DNA of 10,146 nucleotides from NCBI GenBank assembly GCA_027048265.1, contig JALTXS010000170.1, positions 1 to 10,146 on the forward strand, read 5' to 3'. Position 1 is the stretch's first letter, and every line of letters begins with the position of its first letter. The notes below the pieces were generated by a model that saw only the letters and a program-made list of their open reading frames with translations, searched no databases and was not told the DNA's origin. Source of the DNA: Desulfurococcales archaeon (GTDB lineage Archaea; Thermoproteota; Thermoprotei_A; Sulfolobales; Fervidicoccaceae). This document shows, in pieces, positions 1 through 6,800 of this stretch. A program made the translations under genes and the position numbers.

Positions 1-459
1 GCGATACTGGAGTATACTGCAAAACGTAGGATTGACTATATAGTTTCTCTAACTGGAATAGGCTCGCCCTCCAGGATCAAGAATGGGCAGCCTCGCGTCT
101 TTTGGAGTGCCAACGGCAGGAGGGCTCTTGAAGAGGTTGCTAGGTTGGGCATAACCGCGTTCGACGAGGGCATCCTTATAGGTCCTTATGCCATAATTCT
201 AAAGGAGGCCAACCGCTTCTTGGCTAACAATATTGTCTTGCTTGTAGAAAGCTTTCCCGACTTACCCGACCCTGAAGCAGCTGCTGAGGTTATTAAGGTG
301 TTCTCGAAGCTGACGGGCATCAGTATAGACGTGTCTAAACTGCTCGAGGAAGCCGAGATGATAAGGCTGAAGACCAAGGAGCTCATGCGTCACACTGCTA
401 AGGTCATGAACCAGATGGGTAAGAGCATGGAGATGCAACCCAGCCTGCTTTATACATGA
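1..459 (+). CDS. PAC2-family (proteasome assembly chaperone-like) protein, C-terminal part
   Basis: The frame is open from base 1 to a TGA at 457-459, giving the last 152 residues of a protein whose start lies outside the window. The visible part has the archaeal PAC2/COG2047-like pattern: a hydrophobic strand with 'VSLTGIGSPS', a strand-loop reading 'GITAFDEGILIGPYAIIL', then helices with 'LLVESFPDLPDPEAAAEVIKVFSKLTGISID' character (split here only to name the motif). The tail is a charged helix (VSKLLEEAEMIRLKTKELM). In eukaryotes PAC2 helps assemble the 20S proteasome; archaeal members are homologues of uncertain role, cytosolic and without signal peptide. Its stop overlaps the ATG at 456 of the Hsp20 gene (ATGA), so the two are probably co-transcribed. 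The family call is from motif memory, not a search. Confidence 0.8.
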   Translation, partial: AILEYTAKRRIDYIVSLTGIGSPSRIKNGQPRVFWSANGRRALEEVARLGITAFDEGILIGPYAIILKEANRFLANNIVLLVESFPDLPDPEAAAEVIKVFSKLTGISIDVSKLLEEAEMIRLKTKELMRHTAKVMNQMGKSMEMQPSLLYT

Positions 460-872
460 CGCTGTCCGGGTGGACTGTTTTGGAGTTCGAACGCTATCTT
501 AGCATATTGAGGAAGACGTTATCTGTAAAGATGATGGAATTACAAAACATAGTATCCATGTCTCTGCATGAGGAAACTGTAGTTGAGGAAAGCAGTAGCA
601 TAGAGGCTGTTATAAGAGAGCCGCTGTCTACCATTATGGAGGATGAGGATAGTTATTTAATAATAGTAGATATGCCAGGATGCGATCCCGGGAGCCTAAC
701 AGTAAACGCTTACAGTACCACTGTGAACGTAAGGTCCAAGAGTAGTGTAGTGGAAGGCCTGGTTTACGAGAAGAAGCTGAGACTGCCTAGTGATGCTGAC
801 GTATCCAAGCTAGAATACAGGCTTGAGCGAGGAAGACTATTTATACGCGTTCCTAGGCAGAAACAGCACTAG
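456..872 (+). CDS. hsp20: Small heat-shock protein, Hsp20/alpha-crystallin family
   Basis: This 138-residue protein carries an alpha-crystallin domain at about residues 54-132: 'REPLSTIMEDEDSYLIIVD' strands, 'MPGCDP' (the usual lPGv turn), and 'YRLERGRLFIRVPR', which matches the conserved A-x-x-x-N-G-v-L-x-x-x-vPK block. Members are ATP-independent holdase chaperones in the cytosol. The tail ends six residues after the domain and has no I-x-I motif, which in typical members docks subunits together, so oligomer size may differ. The N-terminal arm of about 50 residues is Met- and Ser-rich. The ATG at 456 overlaps the stop of the PAC2 gene but has no visible ribosome site. A TTG at 480, preceded at 468-473 by GGGTGG with a 6-nt spacer, is a credible alternative and would give 130 residues. 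The start is uncertain; the family is clear. Confidence 0.85.
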   Translation: MTLSGWTVLEFERYLSILRKTLSVKMMELQNIVSMSLHEETVVEESSSIEAVIREPLSTIMEDEDSYLIIVDMPGCDPGSLTVNAYSTTVNVRSKSSVVEGLVYEKKLRLPSDADVSKLEYRLERGRLFIRVPRQKQH

Positions 873-886
873 GTTGGAAAACCTGG
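869..886 (+). terminator. Stem-loop over the hsp20 stop codon
   Basis: AGGTT at 871-875 pairs with AACCT at 880-884 around a GGAA loop, which fits the GNRA tetraloop rule. One G-T and one C-G pair extend the stem outward to 869/886. The TAG stop (870-872) lies in the 5' arm. It may be a weak terminator or mRNA 3' structure. No T-run follows directly, so the role is inferred. Confidence 0.35.
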
Positions 887-928
887 CACGAGCATTCCTA
901 AGTATATCAAATGCGTTAACTACCTTGA

Positions 929-935
929 TTTATAA
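929..935 (+). promoter_or_regulatory. TATA-like box before the DUF354 gene
   Basis: TTTATAA in the 156-nt gap between hsp20 and the next gene matches an archaeal TATA box. Initiation about 25 nt downstream, near 957-960, would leave a leader of about 70 nt before the TTG at 1029. The rest of the gap (873-1028) shows no ORF, tRNA or C/D-box RNA that I can support. Confidence 0.45.
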
Positions 936-1028
936 CCCGGCCTGTGTTTGTTAAAAGAAACTTGTAAGCCAAGAGTCATTCCCCCAAGCAGAAAGCACCT
1001 AGCGATAAAAACGTGAGAGGGGGCATTA

Positions 1029-2072
1029 TTGGACACACTGGTATGGTTAGATGCTCTTACTCCCAAGCAACTCTTACTAGCCTACTCTATTAGCGTAGAG
1101 CTTAGAGAGAGAAGAGTCCAGAGCATAATTACTGCCAGGAAAGAAAGCTACGTTGACGTAATTTCTAGAAGACTTTCATTTACACCATATGCGGTCGGCG
1201 AATACGGTAAGGGTCTTAAAGAGAAGCTCGAGAATGACTGCAAAAGGGTGTTAGAACTTATTAAGATAAAGGAGGTGCTAAACGCCAGCGTCCTCGTATC
1301 TTATCCAAGCCCCTCGGCTGTTAGAACGGCCTTCGGACTTGGTAAAAAAGTATATGTCATAACAGATACCCCCCACGCAATCCATGCACATAGGCTCTCT
1401 GTTCCCCTTGCAGATTACCTAATATACTCTGAGTTCCTTGGAGAAAGAGAGCTGGAAAAGTACATACTTGACAGATTTACCAGGAAAGTTACCTACAAGG
1501 GTGTTGACGAGATTGCTTGGATAAGAAGAACAAGACCTAAGAAGGGATATTACAAGGAACTCGGGCTTCCCGAAGAAGGCTACATTATAGCGCGCCCTCC
1601 TGAGCGATATGCCGCTTATTATGGTGAATATGGGGGGCGTTTGGATTTCCCTCTCTTAGTGAAAAAGCTTGCGGAGAAGCGAACAGTAGTACTTGTTCCC
1701 AGATACTATGAAGACATCGAGATATATAGTAGGTTAGATAACGTTGTGGTACTGAAGCCTGTCCTATCTCTGGACCTATACGAGAACTCGTTAATGACAA
1801 TCACAGGAGGGGCGACAATGGCTAGGGAAGCATCCCTTCTAGGCATACCCAGCATTTATACTTTTTCGACGGAAATTAGCATTAATAAGGCATTGAGAGA
1901 CCTAGGGTTCCCACTCCACCACGCAAGCGACATTGATTCTGTCATGAAGATTTTCCTAAAATATGAAAGAGAGGGCTGGCCGAGAATTAATACCTCGAGC
2001 ATCATGAGGAGGTTGGAAGACCCATCGGAGAAGGTCGCCAACCTTATTGTAAAAGAGCTGGGGTCCTCATAG
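1029..2072 (+). CDS. DUF354 family protein (GT-B-like fold, COG1817 type)
   Basis: This 347-residue protein opens with 'VWLDALTPKQ' (residues 4-13). It continues with 'FGLGKKVYVITDTPHAIHAHRLSVPLADY' features at about 102-130 and 'GGATMAREASLLGIPSI' at 260-276, all typical of DUF354. The last motif resembles the donor-sugar binding loop of GT-B enzymes such as UDP-GlcNAc 2-epimerase, so a nucleotide-sugar or glycosyltransferase role is often proposed, but I know of no established reaction. It has no signal peptide or membrane segment and should be cytosolic. The start is TTG, preceded by a purine-rich stretch (GAGAGGGGG at 1015-1023) that can act as a ribosome site. The length fits the family. 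It has its own TATA-like box upstream and may be transcribed together with the gene 37 nt downstream. Confidence 0.8.
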   Translation: MDTLVWLDALTPKQLLLAYSISVELRERRVQSIITARKESYVDVISRRLSFTPYAVGEYGKGLKEKLENDCKRVLELIKIKEVLNASVLVSYPSPSAVRTAFGLGKKVYVITDTPHAIHAHRLSVPLADYLIYSEFLGERELEKYILDRFTRKVTYKGVDEIAWIRRTRPKKGYYKELGLPEEGYIIARPPERYAAYYGEYGGRLDFPLLVKKLAEKRTVVLVPRYYEDIEIYSRLDNVVVLKPVLSLDLYENSLMTITGGATMAREASLLGIPSIYTFSTEISINKALRDLGFPLHHASDIDSVMKIFLKYEREGWPRINTSSIMRRLEDPSEKVANLIVKELGSS

Positions 2073-2109
2073 TATCTCCTCCAACTTGCTTATGATGGGA
2101 TGTTCATAA

Positions 2110-2967
2110 ATGAAGGCCGGGTTTAGTATTTGGCATAAAAGTCAGACAAGTGACCCCAGATTCTGGAACCTGGCGCTCCAGGCCGGTTTTGAGCTAGTGG
2201 AAATAGCACTGGATTATCCCTGGCCTTGGGAAAGATCATTTAACAATATAGCTAGGAGGGCGTTACTGGAAGGTCTTGACGTGGGTCTCCATGCTCCTTG
2301 GAGAGACCTGAGACTAGCATCCCCTCTAAGAGACGTCAGGGAGGGGAGCTCGCGCGCCGTATTAGAAGCTATTGACAAAGTCCTTAGTATGGGTATTGAT
2401 TTTCACTATATAGTCCTCCACGTGTCGAGTCAGGAATGGATACCGGAACATAGGCTAGATACCTACTTGGATGAGGTTTCGACTACACTGGGGGAAATAA
2501 GAGATGTCTCGAGGAGACATGGTTTTGACGTTGTCATCGAGAATGCCCAGACCCCCTTCTCTGACCGCATGGCCCTGCTTAAAAAACTGGCTAAGAGATT
2601 AGACGTTGGGGTGTGCCTAGATTTAGGGCACCTAGTTTTAGGAGGTGTGAGAAAAGGGACGTCTAAGAGAAGGCTTTTCAAGACTGTAACAAAATGGTTC
2701 AATGAGTTGTCACATCTTGTTAGGGTCGTTCATTTACATGGATATGATGAGGACAGGAAGAAACCTCACATAGGACTCACTGAGTCGAATATCGATGTCA
2801 TGGCTGGGGTACTCTCTATATTAGGAAGAATGGTTAGAGATAAGATACCTGATGAAGTTCCCATAGTTTTGGAGGTATTTTCCTACGAGGACAATGACGT
2901 GGCGAGTTTTTTTAGTAAAATGGGCAAGGAGCTGGAGTTCGTGAAGATGTATCTGAAGAAGTGGTAA
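2110..2967 (+). CDS. Endonuclease IV / xylose isomerase-like TIM-barrel protein
   Basis: This 285-residue protein is of the AP endonuclease family 2 superfamily, which contains Endo IV (cutting DNA at abasic sites) and sugar isomerases/epimerases. Candidate metal ligands fall in the expected order at strand ends: H61 (GLHAPW), H104 (VLHVSS), E144 (VIENAQ), D171 and H174 (CLDLGH), H208 (VVHLHG), H220 (KPHIG) and E255 (LEVFSY). By eye this covers eight of the nine Endo IV ligands. The Asp of the D-R-H triplet appears to be Lys here (K-P-H), so the third metal site may be altered. An in-frame TAA ends immediately before the ATG, which fixes the start; the ribosome site is weak (GATGGGA about 9 nt upstream). 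RNase HII begins one base after the stop, suggesting co-transcription and a possible repair link. An isomerase function cannot be excluded. Confidence 0.75.
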   Translation: MKAGFSIWHKSQTSDPRFWNLALQAGFELVEIALDYPWPWERSFNNIARRALLEGLDVGLHAPWRDLRLASPLRDVREGSSRAVLEAIDKVLSMGIDFHYIVLHVSSQEWIPEHRLDTYLDEVSTTLGEIRDVSRRHGFDVVIENAQTPFSDRMALLKKLAKRLDVGVCLDLGHLVLGGVRKGTSKRRLFKTVTKWFNELSHLVRVVHLHGYDEDRKKPHIGLTESNIDVMAGVLSILGRMVRDKIPDEVPIVLEVFSYEDNDVASFFSKMGKELEFVKMYLKKW

Positions 2968-2968
2968 A

Positions 2969-3589
2969 ATGTACCGTGTGGGAATAGATGAGGCTGGAAG
3001 GGGGAGCCTTATCGGCCCCATGGTAGTCTCTGCCGTAGCTATGGATATACGGACTGCTGATCTGCTGAACAGTGTAGGCGTAGTCGACTCGAAGTTACTA
3101 TCGCCGCAAGAGAGAAGCGAGCTATCAGGGCTCATAAAGAAAAGTGTGGCATGGTACGGGATAGTAGTTGTCCCACCTAGTTTAATAGACTCTTATAACT
3201 TGAACAAGCTAACAGGTGTTGTAGCAATATTCCTTGCGAAAAGGGCATGTGCGTATCTCGGTGTGGAAAGAGTAGTTATCGATATGATAAGAGGTATCAG
3301 GATCAAGAGCCTGGATTGCCGAGGACGTAGTGTCCCTGTATTATTTGAAGAAAAGGCTGATAACAAGTATGTAGAAGTTGCGGCGGCTAGCATCCTGGCC
3401 AAAGTAGAGAGGGACAGGGCAATTAGTGAGATAAGGAAAAAGTACGGGCTACAAGGAAGCGGATACCCTAGCGATCCTCAGACGCTGGAATGGATTTCTA
3501 ACAACCTTGGCAATATTCCGAGAGATATCGTGAGGAAAAAGTGGAATACCCTTAAAAAGCTAGGAAGAAAGTCGGGAAATAGCCTTTAA
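2969..3589 (+). CDS. rnhB: Ribonuclease HII
   Basis: The 206-residue length is typical of archaeal RNase HII. The enzyme cuts the RNA strand of RNA/DNA hybrids and nicks 5' of single ribonucleotides left in DNA, which starts ribonucleotide excision repair. The N-terminus has the hallmark 'GIDEAGRGSLIGPMV' with catalytic D7 and E8. Further acidic residues are D105 ('VVIDMI') and D131 ('EKADNKYVEVAAASILAKV'). The 'GSGYPSDPQT' motif (163-172) carries the tyrosine (Y166) used for recognising the RNA-DNA junction. All key residues are present, so it should be active. The ATG lies one base after the stop of the Endo IV-like gene with little ribosome site of its own, implying translational coupling. 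A small hairpin spans its TAA stop. Confidence 0.97.
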   Translation: MYRVGIDEAGRGSLIGPMVVSAVAMDIRTADLLNSVGVVDSKLLSPQERSELSGLIKKSVAWYGIVVVPPSLIDSYNLNKLTGVVAIFLAKRACAYLGVERVVIDMIRGIRIKSLDCRGRSVPVLFEEKADNKYVEVAAASILAKVERDRAISEIRKKYGLQGSGYPSDPQTLEWISNNLGNIPRDIVRKKWNTLKKLGRKSGNSL

Positions 3590-3603
3590 TCAGGCTTGCT
3601 ATT
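3578..3603 (+). terminator. Stem-loop over the rnhB stop codon
   Basis: AGCCT at 3581-3585 pairs with AGGCT at 3592-3596 around a TTAATC loop that contains most of the TAA stop. An overlapping outer pairing, AATAGC (3578-3583) with GCTATT (3598-3603), is also perfect, so two mutually exclusive folds exist. A T-rich patch (TATTATTCATCTCTT) follows. It is likely a 3'-end structure or terminator, by inference. Confidence 0.4.
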
Positions 3604-3625
3604 ATTCATCTCTTGACACAGATCC

Positions 3626-3664
3626 GGTACTTGTAATACTATAGTACGCTGATGTACAAGTACC
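3626..3664. repeat. 10-bp perfect inverted repeat before the GTPase gene
   Basis: GGTACTTGTA (3626-3635) and TACAAGTACC (3655-3664) are exact reverse complements separated by 19 nt. The spacer itself holds a 10-bp palindrome, TACTATAGTA (3637-3646), and another 10-bp palindrome, CTCCTAGGAG, follows at 3666-3675. The element lies between rnhB and the GTPase gene. It could be an mRNA leader hairpin, a terminator for rnhB or a dimeric-regulator site. The TATA-like TAATACTATA inside it suggests a promoter region. The remainder of the gap (3604-3742) contains no other feature I can support. Confidence 0.5.
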
Positions 3665-3742
3665 TCTCCTAGGAGCGTTAAGAGGCCCGCTGAGATACTG
3701 GTCATGTAACAGGCTATGGACCGTATCTTAACGGTGAGGAAC

Positions 3743-4918
3743 ATGCCGGCTAATCTACCGCCTGAGGCCAGGGCCAAGTGGCTAAAGGTCATGGACGCTA
3801 AGACGCCCGAGGAAAAAATCCGTGCTCTTGAGGAATTCATATCATCCGTACCAAAACATAAGGGTACGGAGAACTTGTTATTATGGGCCCGACGCAGGCT
3901 AAGCCAGCTTAGAGAGGAGGTTGAGGAAAAAAAGCGTAAAAGAGGAGGGGGAAAGGGGCCAAGGTTTTTCATAGAGAAGGAGGGTGCAGCCCAGATTGTT
4001 CTTCTTGGAGTCCCAAACTCTGGCAAAAGTAGTATACTTTCCAAACTCACTAAAGCGAAGCCCGTTATCGCTGAATACCCCTATTCTACAAGGGAGCCCG
4101 TGCCGGGTATGCTAGAGTACCAAGATGTCAAGTTCCAACTAGTTGATACTCCGGGTTTACCGTTTGATACTGGAGAGAGAGTTGGGTGGATGGGTAGGAC
4201 CCTCGGCTTGGCGAGAAATGCTGACGGGATAATCTTGGTACTGGATATGACGCGGGATCCTCTTGCACAGCTTCGGGGCGCTATAAAGGAGCTAGAGGCC
4301 CACGGCATACTAGTTAGGAAGCCTAAGGCTGAAGTAAAAATAGTGAGAACAAGTAGGGGTGGCATAAACGTTGTTGTGTTGGGAAGGTTGGTAGACGCAT
4401 CCGTTGATGATGTCAAGAAGCTTCTTAGAGAATACAGGATACATCATGCCATTGTAAAGGTGGTGGGTGAGGCTAGTATTGATGACATCGAGCATTCTCT
4501 TATAGGTAACCTTTCTTACAAGCCGACTCTCATACTCGCCAACAAGATTGACGTTCCTCGGGCTAGGAGACTATACGAGCTTCTAAAGAGAAATGGGATA
4601 GACAAATATGTGAAAACCCTACCCGTCTCAGCAGTCACAGGAGAGGGTCTCGAAAAGGTTGGGGAAACCCTGTTCAATCTTTTGGGAATCGTAAGAGTAT
4701 ATACAAAGCAGCCCAACGCAGAGGTAGCGGAAAACCCCCTTATCCTGAGGAGGGGGGCAACGGTGCTTGATGTAGCCGAGCACGTGCATTCGCGCTTAGC
4801 GGAAAATTTCCGCTATGCCAAGATATGGGGTAAAAGTGCAAAATACCCTGGGGAGAGGGTGGGTGCAGATCATGTTGTAGAGGACGGTGACATCGTGGAG
4901 ATATACGCTAGGGGGTAG
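3743..4918 (+). CDS. DRG/Obg-type GTP-binding protein with C-terminal TGS domain
   Basis: The G motifs of this predicted GTPase are all present. Residues are counted from an upstream ATG at 3716; subtract 9 for the start chosen here. They are G1 'GVPNSGKS' (98-105), G3 'DTPG' (144-147), G4 'NKID' (276-279) and G5 'SAVTGEG' (305-311). About 125 residues separate G3 from G4, the position where DRG proteins carry inserted domains. A TGS domain occupies about 326-399 ('VRVYTKQPNAEVAENP' to 'DGDIVEIYARG'). The N-terminal helical region (NLPPEARAKW, TPEEKIRALEEF, VPKHKGTENL) is characteristic of the archaeal/DRG group. DRG-like GTPases act with ribosomes or RNA in the cytosol. I prefer ATG 3743 because GGTGAGG (3733-3739) precedes it and archaeal relatives begin at this point. 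ATG 3716 is possible but has no ribosome site. The gene converges with the Trm112 gene five bases away. Confidence 0.92.
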   Translation: MPANLPPEARAKWLKVMDAKTPEEKIRALEEFISSVPKHKGTENLLLWARRRLSQLREEVEEKKRKRGGGKGPRFFIEKEGAAQIVLLGVPNSGKSSILSKLTKAKPVIAEYPYSTREPVPGMLEYQDVKFQLVDTPGLPFDTGERVGWMGRTLGLARNADGIILVLDMTRDPLAQLRGAIKELEAHGILVRKPKAEVKIVRTSRGGINVVVLGRLVDASVDDVKKLLREYRIHHAIVKVVGEASIDDIEHSLIGNLSYKPTLILANKIDVPRARRLYELLKRNGIDKYVKTLPVSAVTGEGLEKVGETLFNLLGIVRVYTKQPNAEVAENPLILRRGATVLDVAEHVHSRLAENFRYAKIWGKSAKYPGERVGADHVVEDGDIVEIYARG

Positions 4919-4928
4919 GTATTCTACC
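4914..4928. terminator. Shared hairpin between convergent genes
   Basis: GGTAG (4914-4918) and CTACC (4924-4928) are inverted repeats around GTATT. The left arm carries the TAG stop of the GTPase; the right arm carries, on the other strand, the TAG stop of Trm112. The intergenic distance is five bases. It could serve as a bidirectional 3'-end structure. The short stem keeps confidence low. Confidence 0.35.
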
Positions 4929-5322
4929 TGTTTGAAAGGTTATGGGGTTGGGCCTTAAACTTGATGTAGTCTGGTATCTTATCACTATACTTCTCTAGGA
5001 ATGATAGTTCCTTTTCCTTCTCCTCCTCCCTTATATAGTCGGGCAGCATGTGAGGTATATATTCGATAACTGGATACCAGCGTCCGCATTTTCTGCAGTA
5101 TATCACAGCTGTCTTTATTTCCAGTTTTATACACTCGTTACAAGGAGGCGTTTCCTCCATGTTTTTTATGAAAGAACCCTTGTAAGAGCAATACAGTTCG
5201 CATAAGGGTGGCTTTCCGTTTATTGTCCTTTCCTCGTGCCTTTCTTCCTCTATCACGTGCAGTTCTAGGGGGAAGTTCCTACACATGGGGCATGCAAGCA
5301 GGTCCATTAACCTGTATTTCAA
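4924..5322 (-). CDS. Trm112 family protein (methyltransferase activator) with an extra Cys insert
   Basis: This 132-residue zinc-binding protein has the Trm112/COG2835 framework: N-terminal 'LMDLLACPMC' (C11, C14) and 'YCRKCGRWYPVIEYIPHMLPD' features with C76 and C79. Trm112 is a small partner that stabilises and activates SAM-dependent methyltransferases acting on tRNA, rRNA or release factor; the partner is not visible here. Between the two usual zinc pairs lies an insert of about 60 residues with two more pairs, C41/C45 (CELYC) and C61/C64 (CNEC), suggesting a second zinc site. The C-terminal tail (about 95-132) is highly charged and helical. The start is TTG at 5322, with GGGTGAGC (5328-5335 on the minus strand) 5-7 nt upstream. 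That ribosome site contains the TGA of the mutase gene, so the two are translationally coupled. Confidence 0.88.
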   Translation of the reverse strand: MKYRLMDLLACPMCRNFPLELHVIEEERHEERTINGKPPLCELYCSYKGSFIKNMEETPPCNECIKLEIKTAVIYCRKCGRWYPVIEYIPHMLPDYIREEEKEKELSFLEKYSDKIPDYIKFKAQPHNLSNR

Positions 5323-5329
5323 TGGACGC

Positions 5330-6697
5330 TCACCCTGGTTGGTTAATTAGGGTTTTGACTTCCTCTAATAAATCGATGGCTTTGGACTCGTCTTTTGCTT
5401 CTATCATTATTCTTATCACAGGCTCAGTGCCACTGGGCCTCACTAGTAGCCAGGAGTCCTCCTTGAGTATCTTGACCCCATCTATGTCTACTATGCGGTT
5501 GCCCTTGTAATGTTCCTTGACAATGTCGAGAGCCTTAATTGCCTTCTCACGGGGCATGGGTATCTTTGTTTTTATTGTGTATGTCTTTGGATAGTAGCTA
5601 TCTATTATCTCGGATAGGCTTCTTCCCTCTGCGGCAAGCATCTCCATGACCAGTGCAGTGGTCATTGCGGCATCTCGCACGGGATGGTGTAGCGGGTACA
5701 TTGTACCCCCGTTCTCCTCGAACCCCATCAGGCCTCCTTCGCTAGCAAGTCTTCGACTGATGTCAACGCTGCCTACTTTCATCCACACTACTTCTATGCC
5801 CTCACGTTTGAGTGGCTCTTCGATGAAAAAGCTACTGCTGACGCCAGTATATACTCTTCGGGGTAGCTCTGGGTGTTTCCGGGATAGGAATATGGCCAGG
5901 GGGATAGCTAACCTGTCTCCCCAGTGTACCCGCCCCTTGTCGTCAATGAATATCGACCGGTCGGCGTCGCCGTCCAGTCCTACGCCCATGTCTGCCTTCT
6001 CGTTTAAAACCAGCTTCGACGCAACAGTGAGTGATGCCGGTGTTGGCTCGGGTTCTCGCCCTGGAAAGGTGGGGTCTAGGTGGCCGTTCAGTGTTATTAC
6101 CTTTCCTCCCAGGCTCTTAACGACCCTAGGGACTGATAGGCTTCCAACACTATTGGCTGCGTCGACTATTACCTTGTATTCCCTTTTCCTCACGGCCTGT
6201 CCGTCTACTTGGTCCAGTATACCCCTGATGTAAGTGTCGATAGCATCAGTCTTACTATCAACTTTGTCTACGCCTGCCTCCCATTTCCTCGGTCTTATTC
6301 TGTCCTCGAAGATGATCTTTTCTATTTCGTATTCCTTCCATCTCGGTATCTCTATACCATCCGAGTCTATTACCTTAAGGCCATTATACTCGGGAGGGTT
6401 ATGGCTGGCTGTTATCATGATGCCCCCGTCTGCACTGTCGTCAACCGCCACATTATACTGAAGCCCAGGGGTGGGGATGTATCCTAAAAGCACAGGTTTG
6501 CACCCAGTGAACAGCAGCCCTGAAATAACTGCAGATTCGAGCATAGAGCCGCCAATCCTCACATCCCTACCGATAAGCAGTCGCGACCCTTCCCCGAAGT
6601 GCGTACAGGTTGCTGCTGATACCCTGAATGCTAGTTCCGGTGTAAGCTCTGTAAAAGTAATACCTCTTACCCCATCTGTTCCGAACAACTTGCCCAA
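5330..6697 (-). CDS. glmM: Phosphohexomutase, probable phosphoglucosamine mutase (GlmM-like)
   Basis: This is an alpha-D-phosphohexomutase; archaeal GlmM-type enzymes interconvert glucosamine-6-P and glucosamine-1-P on the way to UDP-GlcNAc, and some also act on glucose or mannose phosphates. Residues are counted from GTG 6706; subtract 3 for the start used here. The protein shows 'GKLFGTDGVRG' (5-15), the phosphoserine loop 'TASHNPPEYNG' with S101, the metal loop 'DGDADR' (D245, D247, D249), the sugar-binding loop 'FEENGG' (329-334) and the phosphate loop 'RPSGTEP' (423-429). All four functional loops are intact. I chose TTG 6697 because GGGTGG lies 5 nt upstream and relatives begin MGKLFGTDG. 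GTG 6706 (458 residues) falls within that ribosome site. Substrate choice among glucosamine, glucose and mannose cannot be decided by reading. Trm112 follows in the same operon. Confidence 0.92.
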   Translation of the reverse strand: MGKLFGTDGVRGITFTELTPELAFRVSAATCTHFGEGSRLLIGRDVRIGGSMLESAVISGLLFTGCKPVLLGYIPTPGLQYNVAVDDSADGGIMITASHNPPEYNGLKVIDSDGIEIPRWKEYEIEKIIFEDRIRPRKWEAGVDKVDSKTDAIDTYIRGILDQVDGQAVRKREYKVIVDAANSVGSLSVPRVVKSLGGKVITLNGHLDPTFPGREPEPTPASLTVASKLVLNEKADMGVGLDGDADRSIFIDDKGRVHWGDRLAIPLAIFLSRKHPELPRRVYTGVSSSFFIEEPLKREGIEVVWMKVGSVDISRRLASEGGLMGFEENGGTMYPLHHPVRDAAMTTALVMEMLAAEGRSLSEIIDSYYPKTYTIKTKIPMPREKAIKALDIVKEHYKGNRIVDIDGVKILKEDSWLLVRPSGTEPVIRIMIEAKDESKAIDLLEEVKTLINQPG

Positions 6698-6740
6698 ACG
6701 AACCACCCTAAGTCATATACTGTGATTCGCTCCTATTTTT

Positions 6741-6778
6741 GCCTAGTAATAGATTTAGGCTGTGTTATCCTGTTATCA
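6741..6778. promoter_or_regulatory. Divergent control region with inverted and tandem repeats
   Basis: The 103 bases between the mutase (minus) and TIP49 (plus) starts must hold both promoters. GCCTA (6741-6745) and TAGGC (6756-6760) form an inverted repeat with a 10-nt spacer. Directly after it, TGTTATC occurs twice in tandem (6763-6769 and 6771-6777). On the minus strand an AAAAATAGG box (about 6732-6740) is a possible TATA element for the mutase. No strong TATA box is visible for TIP49. Operator function is inferred. Confidence 0.35.
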
Positions 6779-6787
6779 CTATTTCTT

Positions 6788-6795
6788 GGAGGTGA
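6788..6795 (+). promoter_or_regulatory. Strong Shine-Dalgarno site deciding the TIP49 start
   Basis: GGAGGTGA is a full match to the archaeal anti-16S sequence, with a 5-nt spacer to the ATG at 6801. It fixes that ATG as the start in preference to an in-frame GTG at 6762. Confidence 0.9.
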
Positions 6796-6800
6796 ATACT

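Noticed and set aside
2748..2785. ATGATGA followed by CTGA inside the Endo IV-like gene, resembling C/D boxes
   Set aside because: Inside a conserved coding region, with no internal D'/C' boxes and wrong spacing for a guide RNA.
3648..3695. Possible C/D-box guide RNA (CTGATGT ... CTGA)
   Set aside because: The C box is imperfect and no internal D'/C' pair with proper spacing is present; the palindromes explain the region better.
3586..4050. 154-codon minus-strand frame across the rnhB-GTPase gap
   Set aside because: Mostly antisense to the GTPase N-terminus; the rest crosses the palindromic gap. No motif supports a protein.
5646..6233. 195-codon plus-strand frame opposite the mutase gene
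   Set aside because: It lies entirely antisense to a well-supported enzyme, has no recognisable motif and looks like a codon-bias shadow.
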